64,000 bases of DNA from Sedimenticola sp. GTDB taxonomy: Bacteria; Pseudomonadota; Gammaproteobacteria; Chromatiales; Chromatiaceae. Positions 42,195 through 56,282 of the stretch are shown here, one piece after another (positions within the stretch are counted from its first letter, which is position 1; the number at the start of each line of letters is the position of its first letter). Below the pieces are notes generated by a model that worked only from the letters and a program-made list of their open reading frames with translations, did no database searches and was not told the DNA's origin. The DNA is taken from assembly GCA_027024025.1 (NCBI GenBank), contig JALVTT010000151.1:1-64000 (forward strand), in the 5' to 3' direction. A program made the translations under genes and the position numbers.

Positions 42195-43658
42195 ATGAAA
42201 CCCACCCTCCAGCTCCGTCTGGGCCAACACCTGACCATGACCCCGCAACTGCAGCAGGCGATCAAGCTGTTGCAGCTGTCCACCATCGACCTCAAGCAGG
42301 AGATCCAGGACGCGCTGGAGTCCAACCTGATGCTGGAGACCGAGGAGGAGCGCAGCGGCGAGGGCGCGCCCCCGGCCGAGCCCGCCACGGACGCGGCCCC
42401 CGCGGCCAACGACATCAACAACGAGCACGAGATCAAGATCGAGACCCAGGCCATGCCGGACGAACTGCCGGTGGACACCGCCTGGGAGGAACTCTACGAC
42501 AGCGCCCCCAGCGCCCCGGCCGCATCCGGCAGCGCGGGCGATCCGAGCAGCTTCCTGGCGCAGCAGAGCAGCAGCGAGTCGCTGCAGGACTACCTGACCT
42601 GGCAGATGCAGCTCTCCCACCTCAGCCCGCTGGACCAGCGCATCGCCGAGGCCATCATCGACAGCATCGACGACAACGGCTATCTGCAGGCCCCGCTGGA
42701 GGACATCCAGGCCGCCCTGGGCGACACCGAGACCGGGCTGGACGAGATCGAGGCGGTGCTGCACCGTATCCAGGCCTTCGACCCGCCGGGCGTGGGCGCG
42801 CGCGACCCGCGCGAGTCGCTGCTCATCCAGGCGCGCCAGCTCGGCGAGGAATACGACTCGCGCGAGCGCGTGATCGAGATCCTGGAGCACCACTTCGACC
42901 TGCTGGCCGCCGGCGACCAGGCCGCGCTCAAGCGCAAGCTGCGCATCGGCGACGAGGAACTGGCCGAGGCGGTGCATCTGATCCGCTCGCTCAACCCCCA
43001 CCCCGGCACCGCCATCCCCGGCGACCCGCCGGCCTACATCGAGCCGGACGTGTTCGTGAGCCGGCGCCAGGGGCGCTGGGTGGTGGAACTCAACCCCGAC
43101 GCCGCGCCGCGCCTGCGCGTCAACCCCACCTATGCCGGCATGATCCGGCGCGCCGACAACAGCAGCGACAACCTCACCCTGAAGAACCACCTGCAGGAGG
43201 CGCGCTGGTTCATCAAGAGCCTGCAGAGCCGCAACGAGACCCTGCTCAAGGTGGCGCGCGCCATCGTCGAGTACCAGCAGAACTTCTTCGAGTACGGCGA
43301 GGAGGCCATGAAGCCCCTGGTCCTGCGCGACATCGCCGAGGCGGTCGAGATGCACGAGTCCACCATCTCGCGGGTGACCACCCAGAAATACATGCACACC
43401 CCGCGCGGAACCTTTGAATTCAAATACTTTTTCTCCAGCCACGTCAGCACCAGCGGCGGCGGCGAGGCCTCGGCCACCGCCATCCGCGCCCTGATAAAAA
43501 AGCTGGTGGCCGCAGAAAAACCCAACAAGCCCTTGTCAGACAACAAAATCGCAACCATTCTTGCGGAACAGGGGATCAAAGTCGCGCGACGCACCGTCGC
43601 CAAGTATCGTGAGTCGATGAACATCCCGCCATCGAACGAACGCAAGCGCCTGGCCTAG
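42195..43658 (+). CDS. rpoN: RNA polymerase sigma-54 factor
   Basis: MKPTLQLRLGQHLTMTPQLQQAIKLLQLSTIDLKQEIQDALE; RpoN box ARRTVAKYRE. Confidence 0.97.
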   Translation: MKPTLQLRLGQHLTMTPQLQQAIKLLQLSTIDLKQEIQDALESNLMLETEEERSGEGAPPAEPATDAAPAANDINNEHEIKIETQAMPDELPVDTAWEELYDSAPSAPAASGSAGDPSSFLAQQSSSESLQDYLTWQMQLSHLSPLDQRIAEAIIDSIDDNGYLQAPLEDIQAALGDTETGLDEIEAVLHRIQAFDPPGVGARDPRESLLIQARQLGEEYDSRERVIEILEHHFDLLAAGDQAALKRKLRIGDEELAEAVHLIRSLNPHPGTAIPGDPPAYIEPDVFVSRRQGRWVVELNPDAAPRLRVNPTYAGMIRRADNSSDNLTLKNHLQEARWFIKSLQSRNETLLKVARAIVEYQQNFFEYGEEAMKPLVLRDIAEAVEMHESTISRVTTQKYMHTPRGTFEFKYFFSSHVSTSGGGEASATAIRALIKKLVAAEKPNKPLSDNKIATILAEQGIKVARRTVAKYRESMNIPPSNERKRLA

Positions 43659-43682
43659 GCGCCACAACCGTAGGAGAAGACC

Positions 43683-44015
43683 ATGCAACTGAACCTGACC
43701 GGTCACCATGTCGAAATCACCGATTCGATGCGTAACTATGTACAGGAGAAACTGTCCCGCCTGACCCGCCACTTCGACCACGTCACCAATGTGCACGTCA
43801 TCCTGAGTGTCGAGAAACTGGAACAGAAGGCCGAGGCCACGCTGCACCTGGCCGGCAACGACGTCTTTGCGGAGGCCGTCAACGAGGACATGTACGCCGC
43901 CATCGACGCCCTGGTGGACAAACTCGACCGTCAGGTCATCAAGCACAAGGAAAAGATCAAGAGCCACCGGGGCAACGGCACCCGGCCCGCCGAGCCGGCC
44001 GAGGTCACCGGCTGA
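43683..44015 (+). CDS. hpf: Ribosome hibernation promoting factor
   Basis: MQLNLTGHHVEITDSMRNYVQEKLSRLTRHFDHVTNVHVILSVEK. Confidence 0.95.
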   Translation: MQLNLTGHHVEITDSMRNYVQEKLSRLTRHFDHVTNVHVILSVEKLEQKAEATLHLAGNDVFAEAVNEDMYAAIDALVDKLDRQVIKHKEKIKSHRGNGTRPAEPAEVTG

Positions 44016-44051
44016 ACCCGCCCCGCAGTCACACAAGCAACGGCCAGTCCC

Positions 44052-44516
44052 ATGCCAGCCCAGGATATCCTCAGCCTGCAAGACATCCGCGTGGACGATC
44101 CGTCCCAAAGCAAGAAACGCGTACTGGAACAGGCGGCGCATCTGCTCGCCCGCTCGGACGGCGAACTCGGTGACGGCGTGTTCGAGCGCCTGCTGGAGCG
44201 GGAACGCCTGGGCAGCACCGGGCTGGCCGGCGGCGTGGCCCTGCCGCATGCCCGCATGCCGGGCATAGACCGCACCCGGGGCGCCTTCCTGCGCCTGCAC
44301 CAGCCGGTCGATTTCGACAGCGCCGACGGCCAGCCGGTGGATCTGGTGTTCGCCCTTCTGGTGCCCGAGGACGCCACCGACGAGCACCTGCAGCTGCTGA
44401 CCCAGCTGGCGCGCCTGTTCCACGACCCGGTCCTGCGCGACAAGCTGCGCAAGGCCGACGCGGAACAGGCCCTGGGCCTGCTGACCCAGTATCACAGCGC
44501 CCACGATGCCGCATAA
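44052..44516 (+). CDS. ptsN: PTS IIA-like nitrogen regulatory protein
   Basis: GLAGGVALPHARMPGIDRTRGAFLRL phospho-His motif; downstream of hpf. Confidence 0.95.
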   Translation: MPAQDILSLQDIRVDDPSQSKKRVLEQAAHLLARSDGELGDGVFERLLERERLGSTGLAGGVALPHARMPGIDRTRGAFLRLHQPVDFDSADGQPVDLVFALLVPEDATDEHLQLLTQLARLFHDPVLRDKLRKADAEQALGLLTQYHSAHDAA

Positions 44517-45447
44517 GGTCACCGTAGAGGACCTCTACCAGTCCCTCAGGGACAAACTCAAGCTGCAACTGCTGGCCGGCGGGGCCGGCCTGCAACGCGC
44601 CCTGCTGGACAGCTCGGTGGACCCCTCCAGCTACATCATCGCCGGGCCTCTGACCTATATCCATCCCAACCGCATCCAGGTGATCGGGCGGCCCGAGATG
44701 GACTATCTGCAGGCGCCGACCGACTGCGAGGCCGAGCACGACCTGGACCGCGTCTTTCAGCAGCACACCCGCGCCGTGGTCCTGGTCGACGGCGTGAGCT
44801 CCACCCCCGAACTCGAGGCACAGGCCGACCGGGCCGGGGTGCCGCTGTTCGCCAGCCCGCTCCCGGACAAGATCGTGCTCGACCACCTGCACCACTTCGC
44901 CGCGCTGCGCCTGTCGGACAAGACCACCCTGCACGGCGTCTTTCTCGAGGTTCTGGGCATGGGCGTGCTGATCACCGGCGACCCGGCGGTGGGCAAGAGC
45001 GAACTGGCCCTGGAACTGATCAGCCGCGGCAACCGCCTGATCGCCGACGACGCGCCGGAGTTCACGCGCATCGCCCCCGACATCATCAGCGGCACCTGCC
45101 CCCCGGTGCTGCGCGAGTTCCTCGAGGTGCGCGGCCTGGGCGTGCTCAACATCCGCGCCATGTTCGGCGACAACGCCATCAAGCACACCAAATACCTGCG
45201 CCTGATCGTGCACCTCAAGCACATGACCGCCGAACAGCTGGAGAAGATGCCGCGCCTGTCCGCGCTGCGCGAGACCCGCGAGATCCTCGGCGAGCGCATC
45301 CCCCAGGTGACCATCCCGGTGGCGCCGGGACGCAACCTCGCCATCCTGGTCGAATCCGCGGTGCGCAACCACCTGCTCAAACAGCAGGGCTACGACGCCA
45401 CCGAGGAATTCATCGAGCGCCAGCAGAACGCCCTGATGCAGGAATGA
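44506..45447 (+). CDS. hprK: HPr kinase/phosphorylase
   Basis: LITGDPAVGKSELALELISRGNRLIADDAPEF; EVRGLGVLNIRAMFGDNAIK. Confidence 0.95.
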   Translation: MPHKVTVEDLYQSLRDKLKLQLLAGGAGLQRALLDSSVDPSSYIIAGPLTYIHPNRIQVIGRPEMDYLQAPTDCEAEHDLDRVFQQHTRAVVLVDGVSSTPELEAQADRAGVPLFASPLPDKIVLDHLHHFAALRLSDKTTLHGVFLEVLGMGVLITGDPAVGKSELALELISRGNRLIADDAPEFTRIAPDIISGTCPPVLREFLEVRGLGVLNIRAMFGDNAIKHTKYLRLIVHLKHMTAEQLEKMPRLSALRETREILGERIPQVTIPVAPGRNLAILVESAVRNHLLKQQGYDATEEFIERQQNALMQE

Positions 45448-45466
45448 AGACCGCTATAATCCCCGC

Positions 45467-46336
45467 ATGAACAGCGAGCGCGCCAAGCTGGTGGTGGTGT
45501 CCGGACTCTCGGGCTCGGGCAAGAGCATCGCCCTCAACGCCCTGGAGGATGCCGGTTACACCTGCATCGACAACCTGCCGGTGAGCCTGTTCGAGACCCT
45601 GGCGCAGGATCTGTCCGCGAGCCGCGACGACCATCGCCTGACGGCCATCGGCATCGATGCGCGCGCGCCCTGCAACGAGCTGGACCGGGTGCCGGCACTG
45701 GTGCGCGGCCTGCGCGAGGTGGGCGTGCACTGCGAGATCGTGTTCCTCGAGGCCGACCCGGAGATCCTGATCCAGCGCTTCAGCGAGACCCGGCGCCGCC
45801 ATCCCCTGACCGACGACCGGCACGATCTGGAATCGGCCATCGGCCAGGAGCGCCGACTGCTCGCGCCGCTGGCCGAGGCCGCGGACCTGACCATCGACAC
45901 CTCGCGCACCACCCTGCACCAGCTGCGCGAGCTGATCCGCGAGCGCGTCGCGGGGCGCGCCAGCGGCCAGCTCTCGCTGATGCTGCAATCCTTCGGCTTC
46001 AAACACGGCATGCCGCGCAACGCCAACTTCGTGTTCGACGTGCGCTGCCTGCCCAATCCCCACTGGCGTCCCGAGCTGCGCCCGCTGACCGGACGCGACG
46101 CGGCGGTCGCGGCCTTTCTGGAGGAAAGCGATTCGGTCAAGCGCATGCTCTACGATCTGAACGATTTCGTGCAGCGCTGGATCCCCTGCATCGAGCAGGA
46201 GGGACGCAGCTATCTGAGCATCGCGATCGGCTGCACCGGCGGCCAGCACCGTTCGGTGTACCTGGTCGAGCGCCTCGCCGAGCGCCTGGACGCCCTGGAC
46301 TGCAAGGTTCTGGTCACCCATCGGGAGCTGTCATGA
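45467..46336 (+). CDS. rapZ: RNase adapter protein RapZ
   Basis: LVVVSGLSGSGKSIALNALEDAGYTCIDNLPVSL; IAIGCTGGQHRSVYLVERLA. Confidence 0.96.
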   Translation: MNSERAKLVVVSGLSGSGKSIALNALEDAGYTCIDNLPVSLFETLAQDLSASRDDHRLTAIGIDARAPCNELDRVPALVRGLREVGVHCEIVFLEADPEILIQRFSETRRRHPLTDDRHDLESAIGQERRLLAPLAEAADLTIDTSRTTLHQLRELIRERVAGRASGQLSLMLQSFGFKHGMPRNANFVFDVRCLPNPHWRPELRPLTGRDAAVAAFLEESDSVKRMLYDLNDFVQRWIPCIEQEGRSYLSIAIGCTGGQHRSVYLVERLAERLDALDCKVLVTHRELS

Positions 46337-46722
46337 GCGTTGGTATCCTCCTGATCACCCACCCCGGCATCGGCAACGCCCTGCTCAACAGCGCGCGCCG
46401 CATCGTCACCGACTGCCCACTGCGCATCAAGTGCCTGGAGGTGCCGCTGGACGCCAGCATCGAAAAGCTGCAGGCCCAGGCCGGTGAGATGCTGGCGCGT
46501 CTGGACCAGGGCCAGGGGGTGCTGGTACTGACCGACATCTTCGGCGCCACGCCCAACAACATCGCGCGCGATCTGGCCGCCAGCGGGCGGGTGCGGGTGC
46601 TGTCCGGGCTGAGCCTGCCGATGCTGGTGCGCCTGCTCAACTACCCGGACAACGACCTGCGCGGACACTGCGAATCGGCCATCAAGGGCGCCACGCGCGG
46701 CATCGGTTCGTGCGATGATTGA
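46333..46722 (+). CDS. PTS mannose-type EIIA domain protein
   Basis: MSVGILLITHPGIGNALLNSA (His near N-terminus); VLVLTDIFGATPNNIARDL. Confidence 0.9.
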   Translation: MSVGILLITHPGIGNALLNSARRIVTDCPLRIKCLEVPLDASIEKLQAQAGEMLARLDQGQGVLVLTDIFGATPNNIARDLAASGRVRVLSGLSLPMLVRLLNYPDNDLRGHCESAIKGATRGIGSCDD

Positions 46723-46749
46723 ACCGCCATCCTGATCCGGGAGCCCGCC

Positions 46750-47019
46750 GTGCTGGAGAAAGAAGTCACCATCGTCAACAAGCTGGGCCTGCATGCCCGC
46801 GCCGCGGCGCGCCTGGTGCAGACCGCCAGCGCCTACGGCTCGGAGGTGCTGGTCAGCCGCAACGGCCAGGAGGTCAACGGCAAGAGCATCATGGGCGTGA
46901 TGATGCTGGCCGCGAGCAAGGGCAGCCGCATCACCCTGAAGGTGGACGGCGAGGACGAGGCGCAGGCCATGCAGGCCCTGGTCGAGCTGATAGAAGACCG
47001 CTTCGGGGAAGACGAATGA
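46750..47019 (+). CDS. ptsH: Phosphocarrier protein HPr
   Basis: VNKLGLHARAAARLVQTASAYGSEVLV; NGKSIMGVMMLAASKGSRITLKVDGED. Confidence 0.96.
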   Translation: MLEKEVTIVNKLGLHARAAARLVQTASAYGSEVLVSRNGQEVNGKSIMGVMMLAASKGSRITLKVDGEDEAQAMQALVELIEDRFGEDE

Positions 47020-48743
47020 TCGTCACCTGCCTCGGCATCGGCATCGGCGCGGGTCCGCGCATTGCCATTGGCGAGGCCTATCTGCTGTGCCGCGGCCCGG
47101 TCAGCGTCACCCCGAGCTGGGTTCCGCGCGAGCAGGTGGAGCAGGAGGTGCGGCGCTTCGAGGAGGCCCTCGAGACCGCCTCGCAACAACTCCTGGAGAT
47201 CCGCGAACAGGTCCCGCCCGACACCCCGGGCGAGATCAGCGAGTTCATCGACAGCCACCTGCTGATGATCGAGGACAAGGCCATCAGCAGCGGCGTGATC
47301 AGCCTGATCCGCGACCGCCAGGCGAGCGCGGAATGGGCCCTGCAGCAGCACCGGGACGCCCTGATCGAGGTCTTCGACCAGATGCAGGACGCCTATCTGC
47401 GCACCCGGCGCGACGATCTGGACCATGTGGTCACGCGCATCCAGAAGGTCCTGATGGCGCAGCAGGAGCCCGACCCGGGCGATCTGCACGGCCAGGTGGT
47501 GCTGGCCGAGGATCTCTCGCCGGCCGACATCATCGTGCTGCACAACCAGCAGGTGGCCGGTTTCGTCACCGAGTACGGCGGCCCCATGTCGCACAGCGCC
47601 ATCCTGGCGCGCAGCCTGGGCATCCCGGCGGTGATCGGGGCGCGCGGCGCCAGCGCCTGTCTGCAACATGGCGAGCTGCTGATCCTGGATACCGACAACG
47701 GCTGCGTGCTGGCCAACTGCCCACAGGCGGTGGTCAGCCACTTCGAGGACCGGCGCGAATACGAACAACAGCGCACCGTGCTGCTGCGCCGCCACCGCGA
47801 CGAGCCGACCCGCACCGCGGACGGCCAGGCGGTGGAGCTGCTGGCCAATATCGAGCTGGCGGACGATGTGAACGCCGCCCTGGAAAACGGCGCCGACGGC
47901 ATCGGCCTGTACCGCACCGAGTTCCTGTTCATGAACCGCAACGACATCCCCGACGAGGAGGAGCACTTCGCCGCCTACCGCGAGGTGGTGCTGGGCATGC
48001 AGGGACGGCCGGTGGTGATCCGCACCCTGGACCTGGGCGCCGACAAGCCGCTGCCCGGCACGCCCAAGGCCTCCGGCTGCGGCAACCCGGCGCTGGGACT
48101 GCGCGCCATTCGCCTGTGCCTCAAGGAGCCGGACCTGTTCCACCCGCAGCTGCGCGCCATCCTGCGCGTCTCGGCCCTGGGGCCGGTGCGCCTGATGCTG
48201 CCCATGCTGACCAATCTGTGGGAGGTGGCGCAGGCGCGCGCCCTGATCCGGCGCTGCATGGAGGAACTGGACGCCGAGGGCCAGGCCTACGATCCGCAGC
48301 TGCCGGTCGGCGGCATGATCGAGGTGCCCGCGGCGGCCCTGGCCGCCCCGGCCTTCGCGCGCGCCCTGGACTTTCTCTCCATCGGCACCAACGACCTGAT
48401 CCAGTACGCCCTGGCCATCGACCGTGTCGATGACAGCGTCAACTATCTCTACGACCCCTTCCATCCCGCGGTGCTGCAACTCATCGCCGGGGTCATCGAG
48501 GGCGCGCGCGAGGCCGACGTGCCCCTGAGCATGTGCGGCGAGCTGGCCGGCGACCCGCGCTTCGTGCCCCTGCTGCTGGGCATGGGTCTGAGCAGCCTGA
48601 GCATGCAGCCGGCGGCCCTGCTCGATGTCAAACAGCAGATCCGCCAGTACCGCATGGCGCGCCTGCGCGAGAAGACCCGGCACTTCTTCGATCACCTCTA
48701 CAGCGCCGACCCGCTGGAACTGCTCAGCGGCTGGACCGACTGA
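47016..48743 (+). CDS. ptsI: PTS phosphoenolpyruvate-protein phosphotransferase (Enzyme I)
   Basis: TEYGGPMSHSAILARSLGIPAVIG; DFLSIGTNDLIQYALAIDR; ATGA overlap with ptsH. Confidence 0.96.
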   Translation: MIVTCLGIGIGAGPRIAIGEAYLLCRGPVSVTPSWVPREQVEQEVRRFEEALETASQQLLEIREQVPPDTPGEISEFIDSHLLMIEDKAISSGVISLIRDRQASAEWALQQHRDALIEVFDQMQDAYLRTRRDDLDHVVTRIQKVLMAQQEPDPGDLHGQVVLAEDLSPADIIVLHNQQVAGFVTEYGGPMSHSAILARSLGIPAVIGARGASACLQHGELLILDTDNGCVLANCPQAVVSHFEDRREYEQQRTVLLRRHRDEPTRTADGQAVELLANIELADDVNAALENGADGIGLYRTEFLFMNRNDIPDEEEHFAAYREVVLGMQGRPVVIRTLDLGADKPLPGTPKASGCGNPALGLRAIRLCLKEPDLFHPQLRAILRVSALGPVRLMLPMLTNLWEVAQARALIRRCMEELDAEGQAYDPQLPVGGMIEVPAAALAAPAFARALDFLSIGTNDLIQYALAIDRVDDSVNYLYDPFHPAVLQLIAGVIEGAREADVPLSMCGELAGDPRFVPLLLGMGLSSLSMQPAALLDVKQQIRQYRMARLREKTRHFFDHLYSADPLELLSGWTD

Positions 48744-48836
48744 GACCGGCCCATTCCATCACGCCGCGGCTGGTTGTGGCGGGCGCCGCGCTGTTACACT
48801 CCCCGCATCCCAACGGACCCGGACCCACCCGCCAGC

Positions 48837-50195
48837 ATGAGCGCCGCCATCGAAAATCCTGAAGACCTGCGCATGACGCGCCTGCAGGAGATCCTCGACT
48901 CCGGCGCGCTGCGCTCGGCCGGGCGCCTGCTCAACAGCCTGGCGCCGGCCGAGATCGCCCACCTGCTCGAGTCCCTGCCCCAGGCCAAGCGCGAGATCCT
49001 GTGGCGCCTGGTGGACCAGGAACTGGAGGGCGAGATCCTGGTCGCGGTCAGCGACGAGGTGCGCGCCGAGCTGGTCAAGGACATGGACGCCGCGAGCTGG
49101 GCGGCGGCCGCCGAGCACCTGGACCTGGACGACCTGACCGACCTGGTCCAGGACATGCCCGAGACCGTGGTGGACGAGGTGCTCAGCGCCCTGGACGACC
49201 AGCGCCGCCACCGCGTCGAGACCATGCTCTCCTACCCGGAGGACACCGCCGGCGGCCTGATGAACACCGACACGGTGACCATCCGCCCGGAGGTCACCCT
49301 GGACGTGGTCCTGCGCTACCTGCGCCGCCTGGGCGAGGACATGCCGGCCGACACCGACTCGCTGTTCGTGGTCAACCGCGACGACGAATACCTGGGCGTG
49401 CTGCCTTTGTGGAAGCTGGTCAGCGGCAACCCCGACGACACCGTGGCCGAGGTCATGAGCCTGGCGCTCAGCCCGCTGCGGGTGGACATGTCCGACTCCG
49501 AGGTGGCCCGCTACTTCGAGACCCACGACATCAACTCCGCCCCGGTGGTGGACGAAAGGGGCCGCCTGCTCGGCCGTATCACCGTGGACGACGTGGTGGA
49601 CGTGATCCGCGAGGAAGGCGAGCACCAGTTCATGGGCCAGGCCGGCCTGTCCGAGGAAGAAGACATGTTCGCCCCGGTGCTCGCCAGCACCCGGCGGCGC
49701 GCGGTGTGGCTGGGGGTCAACCTGCTCACCGCCTTCCTGGCCTCCTGGGTGATCGGCCTGTTCCAGGACACCCTGGCGAAATACGTCGCCCTGGCCGTGC
49801 TCATGCCCATCGTCGCCAGCATGGGCGGCATCGCCGGCAGCCAGACCCTGACCCTGGCCATCCGCGGCATCGCCCTGGGCCAGCTCACCGGCAAGAACGC
49901 GCGTCACCTGCTGTTCAAGGAACTGGCGGTCGGCGCCCTCAACGGCCTGATCTGGGCCCTGGTGGTGGGGGCCATCGCCGGGGTCTGGTTCGACAGCCTG
50001 GCCCTGGCCGGCCTGATCGCCACCGCCATCACCATCAACCTGCTGCTGGCCGCCTTCTCCGGCGCGCTGCTGCCGCTCGCGCTCAAGCGCCTGGGCATCG
50101 ACCCGGCCCTGGCCGGCTCGGTGCTGCTGACCACCGTCACCGATGTGTGCGGCTTCTTCGCCTTCCTCGGCCTGGCCTCCCTGTTCCTCAAATAG
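48837..50195 (+). CDS. mgtE: Magnesium transporter MgtE
   Basis: MgtE N domain, CBS pair, C-terminal TM domain with MPIVASMGGIAGSQTLTLAIRGIALGQL. Confidence 0.95.
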   Translation: MSAAIENPEDLRMTRLQEILDSGALRSAGRLLNSLAPAEIAHLLESLPQAKREILWRLVDQELEGEILVAVSDEVRAELVKDMDAASWAAAAEHLDLDDLTDLVQDMPETVVDEVLSALDDQRRHRVETMLSYPEDTAGGLMNTDTVTIRPEVTLDVVLRYLRRLGEDMPADTDSLFVVNRDDEYLGVLPLWKLVSGNPDDTVAEVMSLALSPLRVDMSDSEVARYFETHDINSAPVVDERGRLLGRITVDDVVDVIREEGEHQFMGQAGLSEEEDMFAPVLASTRRRAVWLGVNLLTAFLASWVIGLFQDTLAKYVALAVLMPIVASMGGIAGSQTLTLAIRGIALGQLTGKNARHLLFKELAVGALNGLIWALVVGAIAGVWFDSLALAGLIATAITINLLLAAFSGALLPLALKRLGIDPALAGSVLLTTVTDVCGFFAFLGLASLFLK

Positions 50196-50249
50196 CGCCT
50201 GACAGCGGCCCGACCGCGACCGCCTGACGGCATCGAGCATATCTGACCT

Positions 50250-50298
50250 GGGAGCGCCGCCATCCTGGCGGCCCTGCCGGCGGGGCGCCGGCGCTCCC
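50250..50298. repeat. Long GC-rich hairpin downstream of mgtE
   Basis: GGGAGCGCCG...CGGCGCTCCC 10-bp perfect stem enclosing CCGCCATCCTGGCGG hairpin. Confidence 0.7.
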
Positions 50299-50397
50299 GG
50301 AGACATCCGACCGCCCTTGGCGGGATCGATGATCGAGAACCCCTTTTCAGCCTGACGGGGCACAGGCAGGGCCACGCCATAAAACTTGACCACGCAG

Positions 50398-50492
50398 GTC
50401 GGCAGGGGGGTCCGAAAACGTCGGCGGCCTGGATGCCGCCGTCGAGCGCACAGGGATGTATTCAAAGCGTTTTTCGGAACCCCCTGTCGGCA
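50398..50492. repeat. Dispersed palindromic repeat, copy 2 (mgtE/leuS intergenic)
   Basis: GTCGGCAGGGGGGTCCGAAAACGTCGGCGGCCTGGATGCCGCCGTCGAGCGCACAGGGATGTATTCAAAGCGTTTTTCGGAACCCCCTGTCGG; similar to copy 1. Confidence 0.85.
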
Positions 50493-50519
50493 TGAGCGTT
50501 TTGGATGACGCCGCCCTGA

Positions 50520-53156
<2,637 letters not shown>

Positions 53157-53175
53157 GCGCGGAGCAGACAGCAAG

Positions 53176-53676
53176 ATGAAACGGACCGCCACACACCTGA
53201 CCCTGGCCCTGCTGATCCTGGCCCTGCTGGCCGGCTGCGGGTTCCAGCTGCGCAAGGCGCCGGACAGCCTGGACGGCCTGCCCCAGCCGCTGCTGATCAG
53301 CGGCGCGGCGCCCTATTCCGGACTGGGTGGAGAACTGCGCCGCCAGCTGCGCGCGACCGGCGTGTCACTGACCACCGAACCCGCGCAGGCCGCCGCCACC
53401 CTGCGCATCAGCCAGTACCGCAGCGCCAGCCGCCTGCTCAGCCTGGACGCGCGCAACCGCGCCGCCGAGTCCGAACTCGAGGAGTCGCTGCACTTCGACC
53501 TGCGCGGCCGAGACGGTCACGAACTGCTGCCGGAGCGGACCCTGCGCGAGCTGCGCACCCTGCTGAGCAACGCCGACCAGGTCCTGGCCCGCCAGCATGA
53601 GGAGGACCGGGTGCGCGAGGAGATGCGCCGCCAACTGGTGCGCCGCCTGCTGCGGCGGCTCGCGGCCCTGAACTGA
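53176..53676 (+). CDS. lptE: LPS assembly lipoprotein LptE
   Basis: Lipobox LALLAGCGFQLR; between leuS and holA. Confidence 0.92.
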   Translation: MKRTATHLTLALLILALLAGCGFQLRKAPDSLDGLPQPLLISGAAPYSGLGGELRRQLRATGVSLTTEPAQAAATLRISQYRSASRLLSLDARNRAAESELEESLHFDLRGRDGHELLPERTLRELRTLLSNADQVLARQHEEDRVREEMRRQLVRRLLRRLAALN

Positions 53677-54677
53677 TGCGCCTGCGGGCGGAACAGCTCC
53701 ACCGCCATCTGCAGCAGCAACTGCTGCCCGTGTACCTGGTCAGCGGCGACGAACCGCTGCAGCACAACGAGGCCTGCGACGCCATCCGCGCAGCGGCGCG
53801 CGCCGCCGGCCACGACAACCGCGAGGTTCTGGAGGCCGGCCCCGGTTTCGACTGGAACAGCCTGCTGGCCGAGGCCGCCAGCCTGTCGCTGTTCGCCGAG
53901 AAGAAGATCATCGACCTGCGCATCCCCAACGGCAAGCCCGGACGCGAGGGCGGCAAGGCCCTGAGCGAGTACTGCGCCGCGCCGCCGCAAGACACCCTGC
54001 TGCTGCTCAGCCTGCCCAAGCTCGACCGCGCCCAGCAGAACAGCAAATGGTTCAAGGCCATCGACGGCCTGGGCGCCACCATCCAGGTGTGGCCGGTGGA
54101 AGCCGCTCAACTGCCGCAATGGATCGCCCGGCGCATGCAGGCGGCCGGGCTGCAGCCCAGCGACGAGGCCGCGCGCCTGCTGGCGGGACGGGTCGAGGGC
54201 AATCTGCTGGCGGCGCAACAGGAGATCGACAAGCTCCTGCTGCTGCATGGCAGCGGCCCCATCGACGCCGAACAGCTGGCCAGCGCGGTGGCCGACAGCG
54301 CCCGCTACGATGTTTTCGAACTGACCGACTCGGCCCTGCGCGGCGAGACCGCGCGCTGCCTCCACATCCTCGAAGGCCTGCGCGGCGAGGGCGTGGCCGC
54401 GCCGGTGGTGCTGTGGGCCCTGCACCGCGAGATCGCCCAGCTGGCGGGCATGGCGATCGACACCACCAAGGGCCTCAGCCCGGAGCACGCCATGAGCCGC
54501 GCCCGGATCTGGGACCGGCGCAAACCGCTGCTGCGGGGCGCCCTGGCGCGCCTGGGCCCACGCCAGTGGCTGCAACTGCTCGACGACTGCCAGCAGGCCG
54601 ATGCCGCCGCCAAGGGCGCCGACCCGCGCGACCCCTGGCTGCTGTTCGAGCAGATCGTGAGCCGTCTGGCGGCATGA
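53676..54677 (+). CDS. holA: DNA polymerase III delta subunit
   Basis: MRLRAEQLHRHLQQQLLPVYLVSGDEPLQHNEACDAIR. Confidence 0.95.
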   Translation: MRLRAEQLHRHLQQQLLPVYLVSGDEPLQHNEACDAIRAAARAAGHDNREVLEAGPGFDWNSLLAEAASLSLFAEKKIIDLRIPNGKPGREGGKALSEYCAAPPQDTLLLLSLPKLDRAQQNSKWFKAIDGLGATIQVWPVEAAQLPQWIARRMQAAGLQPSDEAARLLAGRVEGNLLAAQQEIDKLLLLHGSGPIDAEQLASAVADSARYDVFELTDSALRGETARCLHILEGLRGEGVAAPVVLWALHREIAQLAGMAIDTTKGLSPEHAMSRARIWDRRKPLLRGALARLGPRQWLQLLDDCQQADAAAKGADPRDPWLLFEQIVSRLAA

Positions 54678-54807
54678 GAGATAACCAGCACGGGTGAGGG
54701 AAGAACCGACTCCAACGGCCTCAACTCATTGGCCGATGACTATCGAACATAGGGGTCACTTTCAAACCGCGGACAGTGTACCGGCAAGCGATGTTTTTCA
54801 ACACTCA

Positions 54808-56253
<1,446 letters not shown>

Positions 56254-56282
56254 AGTTCGGTGCCTCATTGGGCTATGTGCAA

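Noticed and set aside
46833-48695. 620-aa minus-strand ORF opposite ptsH-ptsI
   Set aside because: Antisense shadow of Enzyme I.
54678-54807. Possible small RNA or tRNA between convergent holA and gatB
   Set aside because: No cloverleaf, no clear promoter/terminator pair; only a weak CGGCC...GGCCG pairing; best regarded as a 3' intergenic region.
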